64,000 nt of DNA from Anaeromyxobacter soli (GTDB lineage: Bacteria; Myxococcota; Myxococcia; Myxococcales; Anaeromyxobacteraceae), in the NCBI RefSeq assembly GCF_022808855.1, contig NZ_JAKZLF010000007.1:115259-179258 (forward strand), written 5' to 3'. Below the pieces are notes generated by a model. The model ran no database searches. It saw only the letters and a program-made list of their open reading frames with translations, and was not told where the DNA came from. The position numbers and the translations under genes were made by a program. Below are positions 36,123 through 45,401 of the stretch, one piece after another. How positions within the stretch are numbered: position 1 is the first letter of the stretch; every line of letters begins with the position of its first letter.

Positions 36123-38147
36123 TCACCCGGGGGCGCGCGTCGCGAGCGCCTCGGCGGGCGAGTGCGCCTGCCATGGCGCGGCCGCCGGGAGCGTGAAGGT
36201 GAAGCGGCTCCCCTGCCCGGAGCGGCTCTCCGCCCAGATGCGACCGCCGTGCGCCTCCACGATGCCGCGCGCGACCGCCAGCCCGAGGCCCGCGCCGCGC
36301 GCGGAGGCGCCGCGGCCGCGCCTGAACCGGTCGAAGAAGTGCGCGAGCTGATCCTCCGGGATCATGCGCCCGCTGTCCTCGATCTCGAACGCGACGGCGC
36401 GGCCGCCGTCCACGGCCCGTGCCCGCACCGTGACGAGGCCCCCCTCCGTCCCGTCGAGCGCGTCGGCGAGCAGGTTCCCGAGCACCTGGAGGACGCGCTC
36501 GCGGTCCGCGTCGACGTCGGGGAGGGTCCCCGCGGCCTCCGCGACGAGGGTCACCCCGGCGCGGCCGGCCGCCTCCCGCTGCGCGTCCGCCGCGGCGTGC
36601 ACGAGCGCGGCGGTGTGCTCGGGTCGACGGTTGACGACGAGCCGGCCCGCCTCGAGGCTCGCGAGGTCGAGCAGGTCCGCGACGAGGCGCGACATGGCCT
36701 CCGCGGCGCGCTCGATCGCGGCGGCGCCGCGCCGGATCCGCTCGCCTCCCGGGCCCTCCGGTGCGTCGGAGCGGAGCGCCCGGGCGGAGGCGAACACGGC
36801 GCCGAGCGGCGCGCGCAGGTCGTGGGAGAGGATCGCGAGGACCTCGTCGCGCTCGCGCCCGGCGCGCTGCATCTCGACGTACAGGCCCGCGTTGTGGATC
36901 GCCTGCGCCGCGCGGCGTGCGAGGTCGCGCGCGACGCCGAGCTCGCGCGGGCCCAGCGCGCGGTCGGGGCTCGTGATGGCGAGCGTGAGCACCCCGAGGT
37001 TCCGCCGTCCGGTCGCGAGCGGCACGACGAGCCAGGCGCGCAGGCCCTCCGAGCGCAGGGCCTCCCGGTGCTCCGGGTCCGGGGCGAGCGCGGCCAGCGC
37101 GGCGGAGTCCCCCTCCGAGGCGCGCTCCGGCTGACCGCTGCGGAGCACCTGCCACACCGGCGAGGTCGCCGGGTCGGGCGGGAAGCGGAGCCGCAGGTCT
37201 CGCAGCGCGTGCTCGCGGCGTGGGTCCGCGTGGGCGAGCGCGACGAGCCGCAGGCGCCCCTCCTCGTCGAGCGTCTCGATCGTGCACGCGTCGGCGAGGG
37301 CCGGGACCGCGAGGCGCGCGAGCTGCTCGAGCATCCGCTCCGGGTGCATCGACTCGGCGAGCGCGGCGCCCGCCTCGATCATGAACCGATCCAGCTCGTC
37401 CGCGCGGCGCCGGTCGCTGACGTCCCGCAGCACGTGGGCGAACCCGCCGAGGTGCCCCTGCTCGTCCCGCACCGCGCTCAGCACGACGCTCGCGTAGAAG
37501 CGGGTCCCGTCCTTGCGCACCCGGAGGCCCTCCTCCTCCGCGCGCGCGTCCCGCGTGGCCCGCCAGAGCAGCTGCTCGGGACGGCCGGCCTCGCGCTCCT
37601 CGGGCGTGTGGAACAGCGCGAAGCTCCTGCCGAGGATCTCGGCCTCGGGCCAGCCGGTGAGCCGCTCCGCGGCGGCGTTCCAGCCCGTGACGAGCCCGTT
37701 CGGATCGAGGAGCAGGATGGCGTGCGCGTGGACGCCCTCGGTCATGAGGCGCAGGCGCTCCTGCGCGGCGCGCGTCTCGGCGAGCGCGCGGCGCGTGCGG
37801 CGATCCGCGGCCCGGAAGGCGCCGACCGCCACCGCGATGACGCTCGCGCTCGCGAGGTACCCGGCGAGCGCGAGCAGGTCGGAGCGGCTCGCGACGCGCA
37901 GGCTCCCCCGGGGCTCGAGGAACAGCCAGGCGAAGCCGGCCGTGCTCGCCGCGGCGGCGACGAGCCCCGGCGCGGTGCCGCCGAGGACCGCAGCGAGCGC
38001 GACCGCGGCGAGGACGAAGACGTACCGCTCACCGCCGAGCGCCCCGAGGAGGACGTACGTGATCGCGAGTCCTGCGGCGGCGAGCGCGAGCGCCGCGGCG
38101 TAGGACCACGGAGGCGCGGCGGCCGCGCGGTCAGGCCTGTCGGACAT
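36123..38147 (-). CDS. Membrane sensor kinase with degenerate ATP-binding motifs
   Basis: Kinase-like protein of 674 residues: four N-terminal helices resembling the DUF4118/KdpD membrane region (about 15-110), a PAS domain (about 135-260), GAF (about 265-430), HisKA with AILSHDLRAPLG, and HATPase_c. The N box reads NLLADALDGT where the neighbouring kinase has NLTSNAVKAT, so the Mg-binding Asn is Asp, and the G1 box reads EDSGRMIP instead of DTGPGIP. ATP binding may be impaired. ATG at 38147 has GAGAG upstream; a GTG two codons earlier is possible. A response regulator lies 161 bp upstream on the same strand. Confidence 0.9.
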   Translation of the reverse strand: MSDRPDRAAAAPPWSYAAALALAAAGLAITYVLLGALGGERYVFVLAAVALAAVLGGTAPGLVAAAASTAGFAWLFLEPRGSLRVASRSDLLALAGYLASASVIAVAVGAFRAADRRTRRALAETRAAQERLRLMTEGVHAHAILLLDPNGLVTGWNAAAERLTGWPEAEILGRSFALFHTPEEREAGRPEQLLWRATRDARAEEEGLRVRKDGTRFYASVVLSAVRDEQGHLGGFAHVLRDVSDRRRADELDRFMIEAGAALAESMHPERMLEQLARLAVPALADACTIETLDEEGRLRLVALAHADPRREHALRDLRLRFPPDPATSPVWQVLRSGQPERASEGDSAALAALAPDPEHREALRSEGLRAWLVVPLATGRRNLGVLTLAITSPDRALGPRELGVARDLARRAAQAIHNAGLYVEMQRAGRERDEVLAILSHDLRAPLGAVFASARALRSDAPEGPGGERIRRGAAAIERAAEAMSRLVADLLDLASLEAGRLVVNRRPEHTAALVHAAADAQREAAGRAGVTLVAEAAGTLPDVDADRERVLQVLGNLLADALDGTEGGLVTVRARAVDGGRAVAFEIEDSGRMIPEDQLAHFFDRFRRGRGASARGAGLGLAVARGIVEAHGGRIWAESRSGQGSRFTFTLPAAAPWQAHSPAEALATRAPG

Positions 38148-38308
38148 CGTCACTCTCGGCAGGAGTGCCTCACCCTCGTTCTCGCCGGGTCGGCCGGAAG
38201 CGGCACGTTCGGCGCACCACTTCCCGACGCCGCACGCCAGGGGCCGCGCTCCGGCGCCGGGCAGAACCTGGGCTCTCGTGCCTCTCGCCGGGAGCCCCCG
38301 AGCGCCCG

Positions 38309-38758
38309 TCAGCCTTTCGGCGGCCCGCGCCCCTCGGTGGCGCGGTCGATGAGCCGGCGGAGCGTCTCGGTGAGGACCGCGCCGTCGACGGGGTGAACCA
38401 GGTACGCGTCGGCCCCGACGGAGAGGCCATAGCGCTGATCGTCCGGCAGCGCGTGGCTCGCCGAGAGGTGGACGATGGGGACGGTCGCCGCCCGAGGATC
38501 GCCGCGCAGGTGCCGGCAGAGCTGGAAGCCGGTGATGTCGGGGAGCTTCACGTCGAGCAGGATGGCGTCAGGTCGCTCGGACAGCCGCAGCATCGCCTCG
38601 CGCCCGGTCGCCGCCGAGACCACGTCGAAGCCGCCGCGGGTCAGCAGCCGGGCGACGAGGTAACGGGTCGCCTCGTCGTCCTCGACGTGCAGCACGAGGG
38701 GGCGCGCGCGCCCGCGCTCGCCCGCTCCGAGCTTCTTGGTAAGCGGCAGGTCCTGCAC
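38309..38758 (-). CDS. Receiver-only response regulator with Lys-to-His change
   Basis: A 149-residue single-domain response regulator. The acidic pocket is in VLHVEDDEATRY, the phospho-acceptor Asp in ILLDVKLPDITG, and the Ser/Thr in VHLSASH. The normally invariant Lys of the K-P motif is His here (DAYLVHPVDG). Without an output domain it would act by protein contact. The start is taken as GTG at 38758, since no ATG is available. It precedes the atypical kinase at 36123-38147, and the two probably form a non-standard pair. Confidence 0.82.
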   Translation of the reverse strand: MQDLPLTKKLGAGERGRARPLVLHVEDDEATRYLVARLLTRGGFDVVSAATGREAMLRLSERPDAILLDVKLPDITGFQLCRHLRGDPRAATVPIVHLSASHALPDDQRYGLSVGADAYLVHPVDGAVLTETLRRLIDRATEGRGPPKG

Positions 38759-38947
38759 TGGGTCCGAGTTAGTCCGCCCCCTGGGTGCGGACAAGCTCCC
38801 CACCAGCCCTTGCTCTGGGTCAAGCCACGCGGCGCCCTGAAGGGGGGAGAGATGCGGGCCTGTGTGTGCTAGCCTGGTCTCCGAGGCGTTGGTTTCCGGA
38901 CAACGTCCGCACCTCTCCTCCTGGAGCTCACGCGAGGGGACAACCGC

Positions 38948-40852
38948 ATGCCGACGCGCTCTCGCTCCGCCACCCTCGCCGCCCTCTGGCTCGCCGTGAC
39001 CTCGGTCTCCTGCGAGCGAGCGCACGAGGCTCCACATTCACCAACCGTGACCCCGCCTCCGGCCGCCGCTCCGCAGCGCGTCGAGGCAGCGGCGCCCTCG
39101 CCCGCCCCAGCTGCCGTGGAGCCGAGCACGGAGGCGCAGGCGGACGGTGGAAGCGCGCCCGCGCCCGCCGCCGCCCCGGCTGCTCCGGCCGCGCCGAGAC
39201 CTGCCCCGCCGCGCCTGCTCACGGCGGCGGCGCTCTCGCCCTCGCGCATCGTGCTCGCGTGGGAGCCGGCGGAGCAGGCCGGGGACGTGACGGGATACCA
39301 GGTCTTCCGCGACGGAAGCGCCGCGGGCATCGTCGCGCACGCGGGCTTCACCGACGACGGCCTCAGGCCGCGCATCCGCCACTGCTACACGGTCGTGGCC
39401 CTGGACGCCGCGGGGCACCGCTCCGGCCCGACCCGGCCCGCCTGCGCGGAGACTCCGGACCAGAGCCCCCCGACCGCGCCGACCGCGCTCAGGGCCGAGG
39501 CGCGCGGAGAGCGGCAGGTCGTCGTGAGCTGGGACGCCGCGAGCGACGACGTCGGCGTCGCGGGGTACGAGGTGCTGCGCGCCGAGGCGATCGTCGCGAG
39601 GGTGCCGGGGACGGCGGTGACCGAGTCCGGCCTCGCGCCCGCCCAGACCTACTGCTACACGGTGCGTGCGCACGACGCCGCGGGGAACGTCTCGCCCGCC
39701 GCCGGGCCCGCCTGCGCGACCACCCCCGACCTCACGCCGCCCACGCGGCCGGACCCGGTCGTCGCCGACGCGCAGGGAGAGCGCGCGGTCCGCGTGCACT
39801 GGGCGCCATCGGCCGACGACGTGGGCGTCACCGCCTACGAGCTCCTGCGCGACGGAAGCGTGGTCGCGACGGCGAGTGACCTCGCCGCCCTCGAGAAGGG
39901 ACTGCGCCCGACGCAGCGCTACTGCTACACGGTGCGTGCGCTCGACGCCGCCGGGAACCGCTCCGCGGAGGGCGGGCCCGCCTGCGCGACGCCCCCGGAT
40001 CTCACCGCCCCGAGCGTGCCATCCGGCGTCGTCGCGACCGCCAAGTCGGACACGCGCGTCGAGCTCCGCTGGACCGCGTCCACGGACGAGCTCGGCGTGC
40101 AGGGCTACGAGGTCCTCCGCGACGACAAGGTCGTCGCCGCGACGGAGGCCACGAGCGCGAGCGAGGCGGGCCTCCGGCCGGCGCGCGAGTACTGCTACGT
40201 CGTCCGCGCGCACGACGCCTCCGGCAACGTCTCCGCCCCCTCGAAGCGCGCCTGCGCGACCACCCCGGATCTCACGCCCCCGTCGGCTCCGAGCCGCATC
40301 GCCGTGCTGCCGAACTCGCCCACGCGGATGGCGCTCGTCTGGGGCGCCGCGGCGGACGACGTGGCGGTCACGAGCTACGAGATCCAGCGCGGCGGCACCG
40401 TCGTCGCGCGGGTGGACGCGCGCCTCAGGCACCACGTCGACGCGGGCCTCTCGCCGTCGAGCGAGGCCTGCTACGCCGTCGTGGCGCTCGACGCCGCCGG
40501 CAACCGCTCCCCGCCGCGCGGGCCCGCCTGCGCGACGACCGCCGCGCCGGGCGTCCCGGGGGCCCCCGCGGCGCTGCGTGCCGAGCCGGAGTCGGCCAGC
40601 TCGATCGCGCTGTTCTGGGAGCCCTCGTCCGACAGCGGCGTCGTCTACGCGGTGTACTGGGACAAGGGCGGCCGGATCGGCTCCACGGGCAAGACGGTGT
40701 TCAGCGCGACGGCCCGGTCCGCCGAGCGGCGCTGCTACCGGGTCTCCGCGATCGACGCGGAGGGACGCGAGTCGCCTCACTCGTTCGAGGCCTGCGCCTC
40801 CCCGCGCGAGGAGTCCGCGCGGGGCACGCTCTCGCGCGTCGACGTGGAGTGA
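38948..40852 (+). CDS. Lipoprotein with six FnIII domains
   Basis: Exported lipoprotein of 634 residues. The signal ends SVSC (Cys22), followed by a Pro/Ala-rich linker to about residue 88. Six fibronectin-III domains of about 88-90 residues follow; each carries paired Cys in a C-Y-T-V-x-A-x-D-A-A-G-N strand and an A-C-A-T-T-P linker, suggesting a disulfide per domain, and most start with a DLTPPxxP hinge. The sixth is more divergent. It is probably an extended surface-binding protein. The DNA of the repeats is similar between domains, which invites copy-number change by recombination. Confidence 0.88.
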   Translation: MPTRSRSATLAALWLAVTSVSCERAHEAPHSPTVTPPPAAAPQRVEAAAPSPAPAAVEPSTEAQADGGSAPAPAAAPAAPAAPRPAPPRLLTAAALSPSRIVLAWEPAEQAGDVTGYQVFRDGSAAGIVAHAGFTDDGLRPRIRHCYTVVALDAAGHRSGPTRPACAETPDQSPPTAPTALRAEARGERQVVVSWDAASDDVGVAGYEVLRAEAIVARVPGTAVTESGLAPAQTYCYTVRAHDAAGNVSPAAGPACATTPDLTPPTRPDPVVADAQGERAVRVHWAPSADDVGVTAYELLRDGSVVATASDLAALEKGLRPTQRYCYTVRALDAAGNRSAEGGPACATPPDLTAPSVPSGVVATAKSDTRVELRWTASTDELGVQGYEVLRDDKVVAATEATSASEAGLRPAREYCYVVRAHDASGNVSAPSKRACATTPDLTPPSAPSRIAVLPNSPTRMALVWGAAADDVAVTSYEIQRGGTVVARVDARLRHHVDAGLSPSSEACYAVVALDAAGNRSPPRGPACATTAAPGVPGAPAALRAEPESASSIALFWEPSSDSGVVYAVYWDKGGRIGSTGKTVFSATARSAERRCYRVSAIDAEGRESPHSFEACASPREESARGTLSRVDVE

Positions 40853-40933
40853 TCCAGCGGGGGCGGACGACCCGCTTCGGCTCGATTCGCTCGCGGCCGT
40901 CGGGCTCCTTCCCGGCGCGCTCCCCTCGCACCC

Positions 40934-41413
40934 TCAAACCACGAGCGCGAGCACGAGGACGCCGACCAGCACGAAGGCGAGCGCGACCTTCACCGCATTG
41001 CCGAGCACGAAGCCGACGAACGCGCCCGCCCCGGCGCGCCCCGCCGCGCGCAGGTCGGGGTTGCGGGTGAGCTCGAACAGCACGGCACCGACGATGGGGC
41101 CGAGGACGACGCCGGCGGGACCGAGGAACAGGCCCACGAGGAGCCCCACGCTCGCGCCGAGGATCGATCGCCGCGACGCGCCGAACGCCCTCGCCCCGAG
41201 CGCGGCCGCGGCGAGGTCCACGAGCCACATGAGCGCGCCGACCACGGCCGCGAAGGCGACCGTGCCCCAGCCGACGCGGGTGAAGTCCTCCGCCCACGCG
41301 ACGAGCACGACGCCCGCGACGAGGAGCAGCGAGCCGGGCAGGATCGGGAGGACCAGGCCGGCGATGCCCGCGACGATCGCCGCCGCGCCGAGCACGTAGA
41401 GGAGGACGGTCAC
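40934..41413 (-). CDS. DUF456 membrane protein
   Basis: A 159-residue integral membrane protein with about four or five hydrophobic helices that closely fits DUF456 (VLGAAAIVAGIAGLVLPILPG near the N terminus, then a Gly-rich GPAGVVLGPIVGAVLFELTR). Its function is unknown; family members are widespread single-gene loci. ATG at 41413. It converges with the FnIII lipoprotein (81 bp between stops) and lies 64 bp beyond the EAL gene on the same strand. Confidence 0.85.
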   Translation of the reverse strand: MTVLLYVLGAAAIVAGIAGLVLPILPGSLLLVAGVVLVAWAEDFTRVGWGTVAFAAVVGALMWLVDLAAAALGARAFGASRRSILGASVGLLVGLFLGPAGVVLGPIVGAVLFELTRNPDLRAAGRAGAGAFVGFVLGNAVKVALAFVLVGVLVLALVV

Positions 41414-41477
41414 CTGAGCGGGTTCTGCCGCGCCCGGCCCGCGCTGTCGAGGCCCCCGAGGCGGCCCACGCCGCCCA

Positions 41478-42272
41478 TCAGTGCTGGTGACGCGGGAGCA
41501 CCCGCCGGTAGCCTTCGCGGAACAGGTCCCCCTGCGCGAAGCCGATGCCGAGCCCGCGCACGAGGGCGAAGTCCGCCGCGGTCTCGACCCCCTCCGCGAC
41601 GACGCGCTTCCCGGTCCGTCCGGCGAACGCGAGGAGCGAGTCGAGCATCGCGCGCCGCGACGGGTCGCCCACGCTGCGGAGCACGGAGCGGTCGAGCTTG
41701 AGGACGCGGGCGAGGTGGAGCTCCTCCACGCTCACGAACACGTTCGCGCCGCCGAGGTCGTCGAGCGCCGCCGGGATGCCCGCCTCCGCGAGATCGCGGA
41801 GCATCGTCGCGCCGCGCCCGACGGCGTTCGCGTGCACGCACTCCACGGCCTCGACCACCACCGCCACGCGCGAGGAGGCGAACACCTCCTGGAAGCTCGC
41901 GGCGGCGAGGGACCAGATCTCCGGGCTGACGTTCAGGAACACGCGCGGCCCCGGCGCCTCCTTCACCTGCAGGCGCTTCAGGGCGAGCTCGGTGCGGACG
42001 AGCAGCTCCGGCGCGGCCCGCAGCCGCTCGAAGACCACCGCGGGCGGGACCGCCACGCCGTCGCGCCGGTGGAAGCGCGCGAGGGCCTCGTAGGCGTGGA
42101 GCCGGCCCGTGGCGACCTCGACGATGGGCTCGTACTGCACGCCGAAGCGCCCGGCCCGGACGACGTCGAGTCCGTCGGGACGCGGGAAGGGCCGGGGGTC
42201 TCGCGCACGGGGGAGCGCTGCTGCGGTGGCTGGGTCTCGCACTCGTGAATACAAACGGCGCGGCCCGGGCAC
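41478..42272 (-). CDS. EAL-domain cyclic-di-GMP phosphodiesterase
   Basis: Stand-alone EAL protein of 264 residues predicted to hydrolyse cyclic-di-GMP in the cytoplasm. Catalytic and metal positions appear retained: YEALAR for EAL, FLNVSPE (Asn), VVVEAVE (Glu), ALDDLG (Asp pair, here DDLGG rather than DDFG), LKLDRS (Lys), VAEGVET (Glu) and GFAQGDLF (Gln). No sensor domain is attached, so control must come from expression or partners. The start is GTG at 42272 with GGAGA upstream. It is downstream of the NtrC-type pair on the same strand, with a 96-bp gap. Confidence 0.87.
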   Translation of the reverse strand: MPGPRRLYSRVRDPATAAALPRARDPRPFPRPDGLDVVRAGRFGVQYEPIVEVATGRLHAYEALARFHRRDGVAVPPAVVFERLRAAPELLVRTELALKRLQVKEAPGPRVFLNVSPEIWSLAAASFQEVFASSRVAVVVEAVECVHANAVGRGATMLRDLAEAGIPAALDDLGGANVFVSVEELHLARVLKLDRSVLRSVGDPSRRAMLDSLLAFAGRTGKRVVAEGVETAADFALVRGLGIGFAQGDLFREGYRRVLPRHQH

Positions 42273-42368
42273 GAATTCTCCGGGCGCCCCGATTTCTGTC
42301 GCGCCGCGGGATGGCGCCCGCTCGCTCCCCCGGAGAGCGCCGAGCGCGAAGGGGCGCTCGACCGGGGC

Positions 42369-43760
42369 TCACGGCGCCTTGAAGTCCTCGGAGCGGAGCC
42401 CGTGCTTGCGGAGCAGGCGGTGGAGGCTCTCCCGCTCGAGCCCCGCCCGCTCCGCCGCGCGCGTGACGTTCCCCTCGAACTCCCTCAGGAGCGCGACCAG
42501 GTACTCGCGCGTGACCCGCTCCCGCGCGCCCGCGACCGCGTCCCGGTAGGGCAGGGCGGCGAGCGCCCCCGCGGGCGTCGCCACGGCGGGCGTGGAGGCG
42601 ATCTCGGGAGGGAGGTCCGCGAGCGTGATGCGGTCCCCGCCCGCCACCGCCACGGCGCGCTCGATGGTGTTCTCGAGCTCGCGCACGTTGCCCGGCCATT
42701 CGTGGCTCGCGAGCCGCACGAGGGCCTCCGGCTCGATGGCGGTGATGTTCCGGCGCAGCGCGCGCGCGTGCTTCTCGAGGAAGTGCGCGGCGAGGAGCGG
42801 CGTGTCCTCGGCGCGCTCGCGCAGGGGCGGGAGCGTCACCGCGATCACGTTGAGCCGGTAGAAGAGGTCCTCCCTGAACCGGCCGGCCCGAACCTCGTCG
42901 CGGAGGTCCCGGTGGGTCGCGGCGATGATGCGGACGTCGACCTTCACCGGCGTGCTCTCGCCCACCCGCCGGATCTCCTTCTCCTGGAGGGCGCGGTTGA
43001 GCTTCACCTGCGCGGGCAGGGGCAGCTCGCCGACCTCGTCGAGGAAGAGCGTGCCGCCCTCCGCCTCCTCGAACAGGCCCCGCTTCGCGGCGGCGGCGCC
43101 GGTGAACGCGCCGCGCGCGTGGCCGAACAGCTCGCTCTCCACGAGCTCGCCCGGCAGCGCGCCGCAGTTCACCGCGACGAAGCGGCGCTCGCGCCGCGCG
43201 GAGTGGTAGTGGACGGCGCGCGCGGCGAGCTCCTTGCCGGTGCCGGTCTCGCCGAGCACGAGCACGGTCGCGTCCACCTGCGCGGCCTTCTCGAGCAGCG
43301 CGTACACCTCGCGCATCCGGGCGCTGCGGCCGATGAGGTTGTGGAAGGCGTCCTCGTCGCCGGGTGCGGCGGTGCGGCGGGCAGCGTCCACGAGCCGCTT
43401 GTGCTCGGCGGCGCGCGCCACGACCGCGAGCGCGGCGTCCGGGTCGAACGGCTTCTCGAGGTAGTCGAACGCGCCCTGCTTCATCGCGCGCACGGCGTCG
43501 GCGACGGTCGCGTAGCCCGTCATCATGACCACCTCGGTGGTCGGCGCGCGCGCCTTCACCGCCGCGAGGAGCTCGAAGCCGTCCGCGCCGGGCATGCGGA
43601 TGTCGGTCATCACGACGTCGTAGGCGCGGGTCGCCACGAGCGCGAGCGCGCTCGCGCCGTCCTGCGCGGTCTCGACCTCGAAGCCGTCCGCGAGGATCTT
43701 CGCGAGCAGCTTGCGCATGTTCTCCTTGTCGTCCGCGACGAGGATCCGCACCGGCTCCAT
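42369..43760 (-). CDS. NtrC-type sigma-54 response regulator
   Basis: Two-component enhancer-binding protein of 463 residues: receiver (1-120; phospho-Asp in VVMTDIRMPG, Lys in YLEKPFD), AAA+ domain with Walker A GETGTGKE and an intact GAFTGA loop (HARGAFTGAAA), and a Fis-type C-terminal helix-turn-helix (VTRAAERAGLERESLHRLL). When phosphorylated by the cognate kinase it would activate sigma-54 promoters. Its ATG directly abuts the TAG of the upstream kinase gene with no intervening base, and GGAGG lies inside the kinase end, so the two are co-translated. Confidence 0.94.
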   Translation of the reverse strand: MEPVRILVADDKENMRKLLAKILADGFEVETAQDGASALALVATRAYDVVMTDIRMPGADGFELLAAVKARAPTTEVVMMTGYATVADAVRAMKQGAFDYLEKPFDPDAALAVVARAAEHKRLVDAARRTAAPGDEDAFHNLIGRSARMREVYALLEKAAQVDATVLVLGETGTGKELAARAVHYHSARRERRFVAVNCGALPGELVESELFGHARGAFTGAAAAKRGLFEEAEGGTLFLDEVGELPLPAQVKLNRALQEKEIRRVGESTPVKVDVRIIAATHRDLRDEVRAGRFREDLFYRLNVIAVTLPPLRERAEDTPLLAAHFLEKHARALRRNITAIEPEALVRLASHEWPGNVRELENTIERAVAVAGGDRITLADLPPEIASTPAVATPAGALAALPYRDAVAGARERVTREYLVALLREFEGNVTRAAERAGLERESLHRLLRKHGLRSEDFKAP

Positions 43761-45209
43761 CTACGCCTCCGCCCGGCCCGCGCGGGCCGGGAGCCTGAGC
43801 GCGAAGCGCGCGCCCCCGCCGTCGCCCGCGTCGGCCGCCAGATCTCCGCCGTGCGCCCGCGCGATGGCGCGCGACACGGCGAGCCCGAGGCCGGTCCCGC
43901 GGGGCTTCGTGGTGAAGAAGGGCTCGAACAGCTTCCCGCGGTCGGCGGTGTCGATGCCGGGTCCGGAGTCCTCCACCGACACCTCCGCGGTGCCGTCCTG
44001 CGCCGCGAGGCGGACCGCCACCCTCCCGCCCGGACCGGCCGCCTCGGCGGCGTTCCGCACGAGGTTCACGAGGACCTGCCGGAGCTTCTCGGGGTGGCCC
44101 GGCGCGACGGCGCCGCCGGCGACCGACACCACCACGCCCTCGAGCAGCCGCGCGTCCCGCAGCCGGGAGACGACGTCGTCGGTGAGGGCCCGCAGATCGA
44201 CCGGCTGCGCCGCGGCCGGCAGCGGCCGGGAGAGGTCGAGCAGCCCGTCCACGATCTCCTTCGCGCGCAGGGTCTCCTCCTCGATGACCGCGAGGTCCTC
44301 GGCCACCGCAGGGTCGGCCTTCTTCCGGAGGAGCTTCGCGTAGCCGAGGATGACGCCGAGCGGGTTGTTGATCTCGTGGGCGACCCCGGCGGCGAGGCGG
44401 CCGATCCCGGCCAGCTTCTCCGACTCCACCAGGCGGTCCTGGTGCTCGCGCAGGGCGGCGGTGGTGGCGTTCCACTGCCGCGCGAGCGCCTCGAGCTCGG
44501 GGGCCCCGTGCACCTCGATGCGCGCGTCGAGCTCCCCTGCCGCGATGCGCGCCGCGCCCGCCTGGAGCTGCGCGACCGGCGTCGCGATCGACCGGCCGAT
44601 CACCACCGAGACGATCACCGCCACCCCCGGCGCCGCGACGAGGAGCCCGACGAGGAACCCGAGCGTCCGGCGCTGGACGGCCTCGGCCTCCTGGCGGAAG
44701 GCGCGGATCTTGGTCTCGAAGCGCTCGACGAGGGCCTGGGTGAGGTCCTGGATCCGCGTCACGACGAGCTGGGCGCGGCCGTGCTCGAGCTTCACGCTCG
44801 CGTGCTCGCCCGAGAGCACGGCCGGCACGATCCGCTCGCGGAAGATGCCATCGAGCCGGCCGCTCTCCGCCTCGATCCGGTCCACGAGCGCGCGCTCCTC
44901 CGGCTCCTCCGCCGCCTGACGGAGCGCGCGCGTGAGCCGGAGCACGGTCTCGCGCGAGGTAGCGTAGAAGCCGAGGTGCGAGGTGTCGCCGATGATGATG
45001 GTGTGCGCCTGGTGCGCGTACTGGTCGCGCACCGCGCTCGCGAGCTCGAGCGAGAGGCGGACCCCCTCCTCGCGCGACTTCATCTCGGTGAGCCCGCGGT
45101 GGATCCGCATCGAGCCCGCGATGGCGACCGCAGACGCCGCGGCGAAGAGGAGCACCAGCGCCCCGAAGCCGAGCGCGAGCCGGCGCGCCGTTCCCGATCC
45201 GTATCGCAT
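43761..45209 (-). CDS. Membrane sensor histidine kinase, NtrC-type partner
   Basis: Histidine kinase of 482 residues with two transmembrane segments (about 15-35 and 190-212) flanking a long helical extracytoplasmic domain, HAMP, then HisKA with GVAHEINNPLGVILGY and HATPase_c with VNLVRNAAEAA, EDSGPGID and GTGLGLAVSR boxes. The HEINNPL form is typical of kinases that pair with NtrC-type regulators, one of which follows immediately. ATG at 45209 has GAAGGAAGG upstream. The four-helix-like sensor domain suggests ligand sensing in the periplasm; the signal is unknown. Confidence 0.93.
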   Translation of the reverse strand: MRYGSGTARRLALGFGALVLLFAAASAVAIAGSMRIHRGLTEMKSREEGVRLSLELASAVRDQYAHQAHTIIIGDTSHLGFYATSRETVLRLTRALRQAAEEPEERALVDRIEAESGRLDGIFRERIVPAVLSGEHASVKLEHGRAQLVVTRIQDLTQALVERFETKIRAFRQEAEAVQRRTLGFLVGLLVAAPGVAVIVSVVIGRSIATPVAQLQAGAARIAAGELDARIEVHGAPELEALARQWNATTAALREHQDRLVESEKLAGIGRLAAGVAHEINNPLGVILGYAKLLRKKADPAVAEDLAVIEEETLRAKEIVDGLLDLSRPLPAAAQPVDLRALTDDVVSRLRDARLLEGVVVSVAGGAVAPGHPEKLRQVLVNLVRNAAEAAGPGGRVAVRLAAQDGTAEVSVEDSGPGIDTADRGKLFEPFFTTKPRGTGLGLAVSRAIARAHGGDLAADAGDGGGARFALRLPARAGRAEA

Positions 45210-45401
45210 GCCTTCCTTCACGCGCGGCGCACCGCTCTCTCTCGAAGGGCCGGGCACGCGAGCCCGCGCCGGCCGGCAGCTCGAGGAGGGCACCGCTACC
45301 CCATCACAGTGTAGCGGGGGACGGAGGCGAGCGCCCGGATCGATGCTATCTAGGCTCCCGGAACGCCGCGTCGTAGTGACCCGCGGTGGAGAAGAGGCAA
45401 G

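Noticed and set aside
38201..38216. A second sigma-54-like site (CGGCACG-TTCG-GCGCA, plus strand)
   Set aside because: The -12 part is poor and no plus-strand gene starts downstream; both neighbouring genes are on the minus strand.
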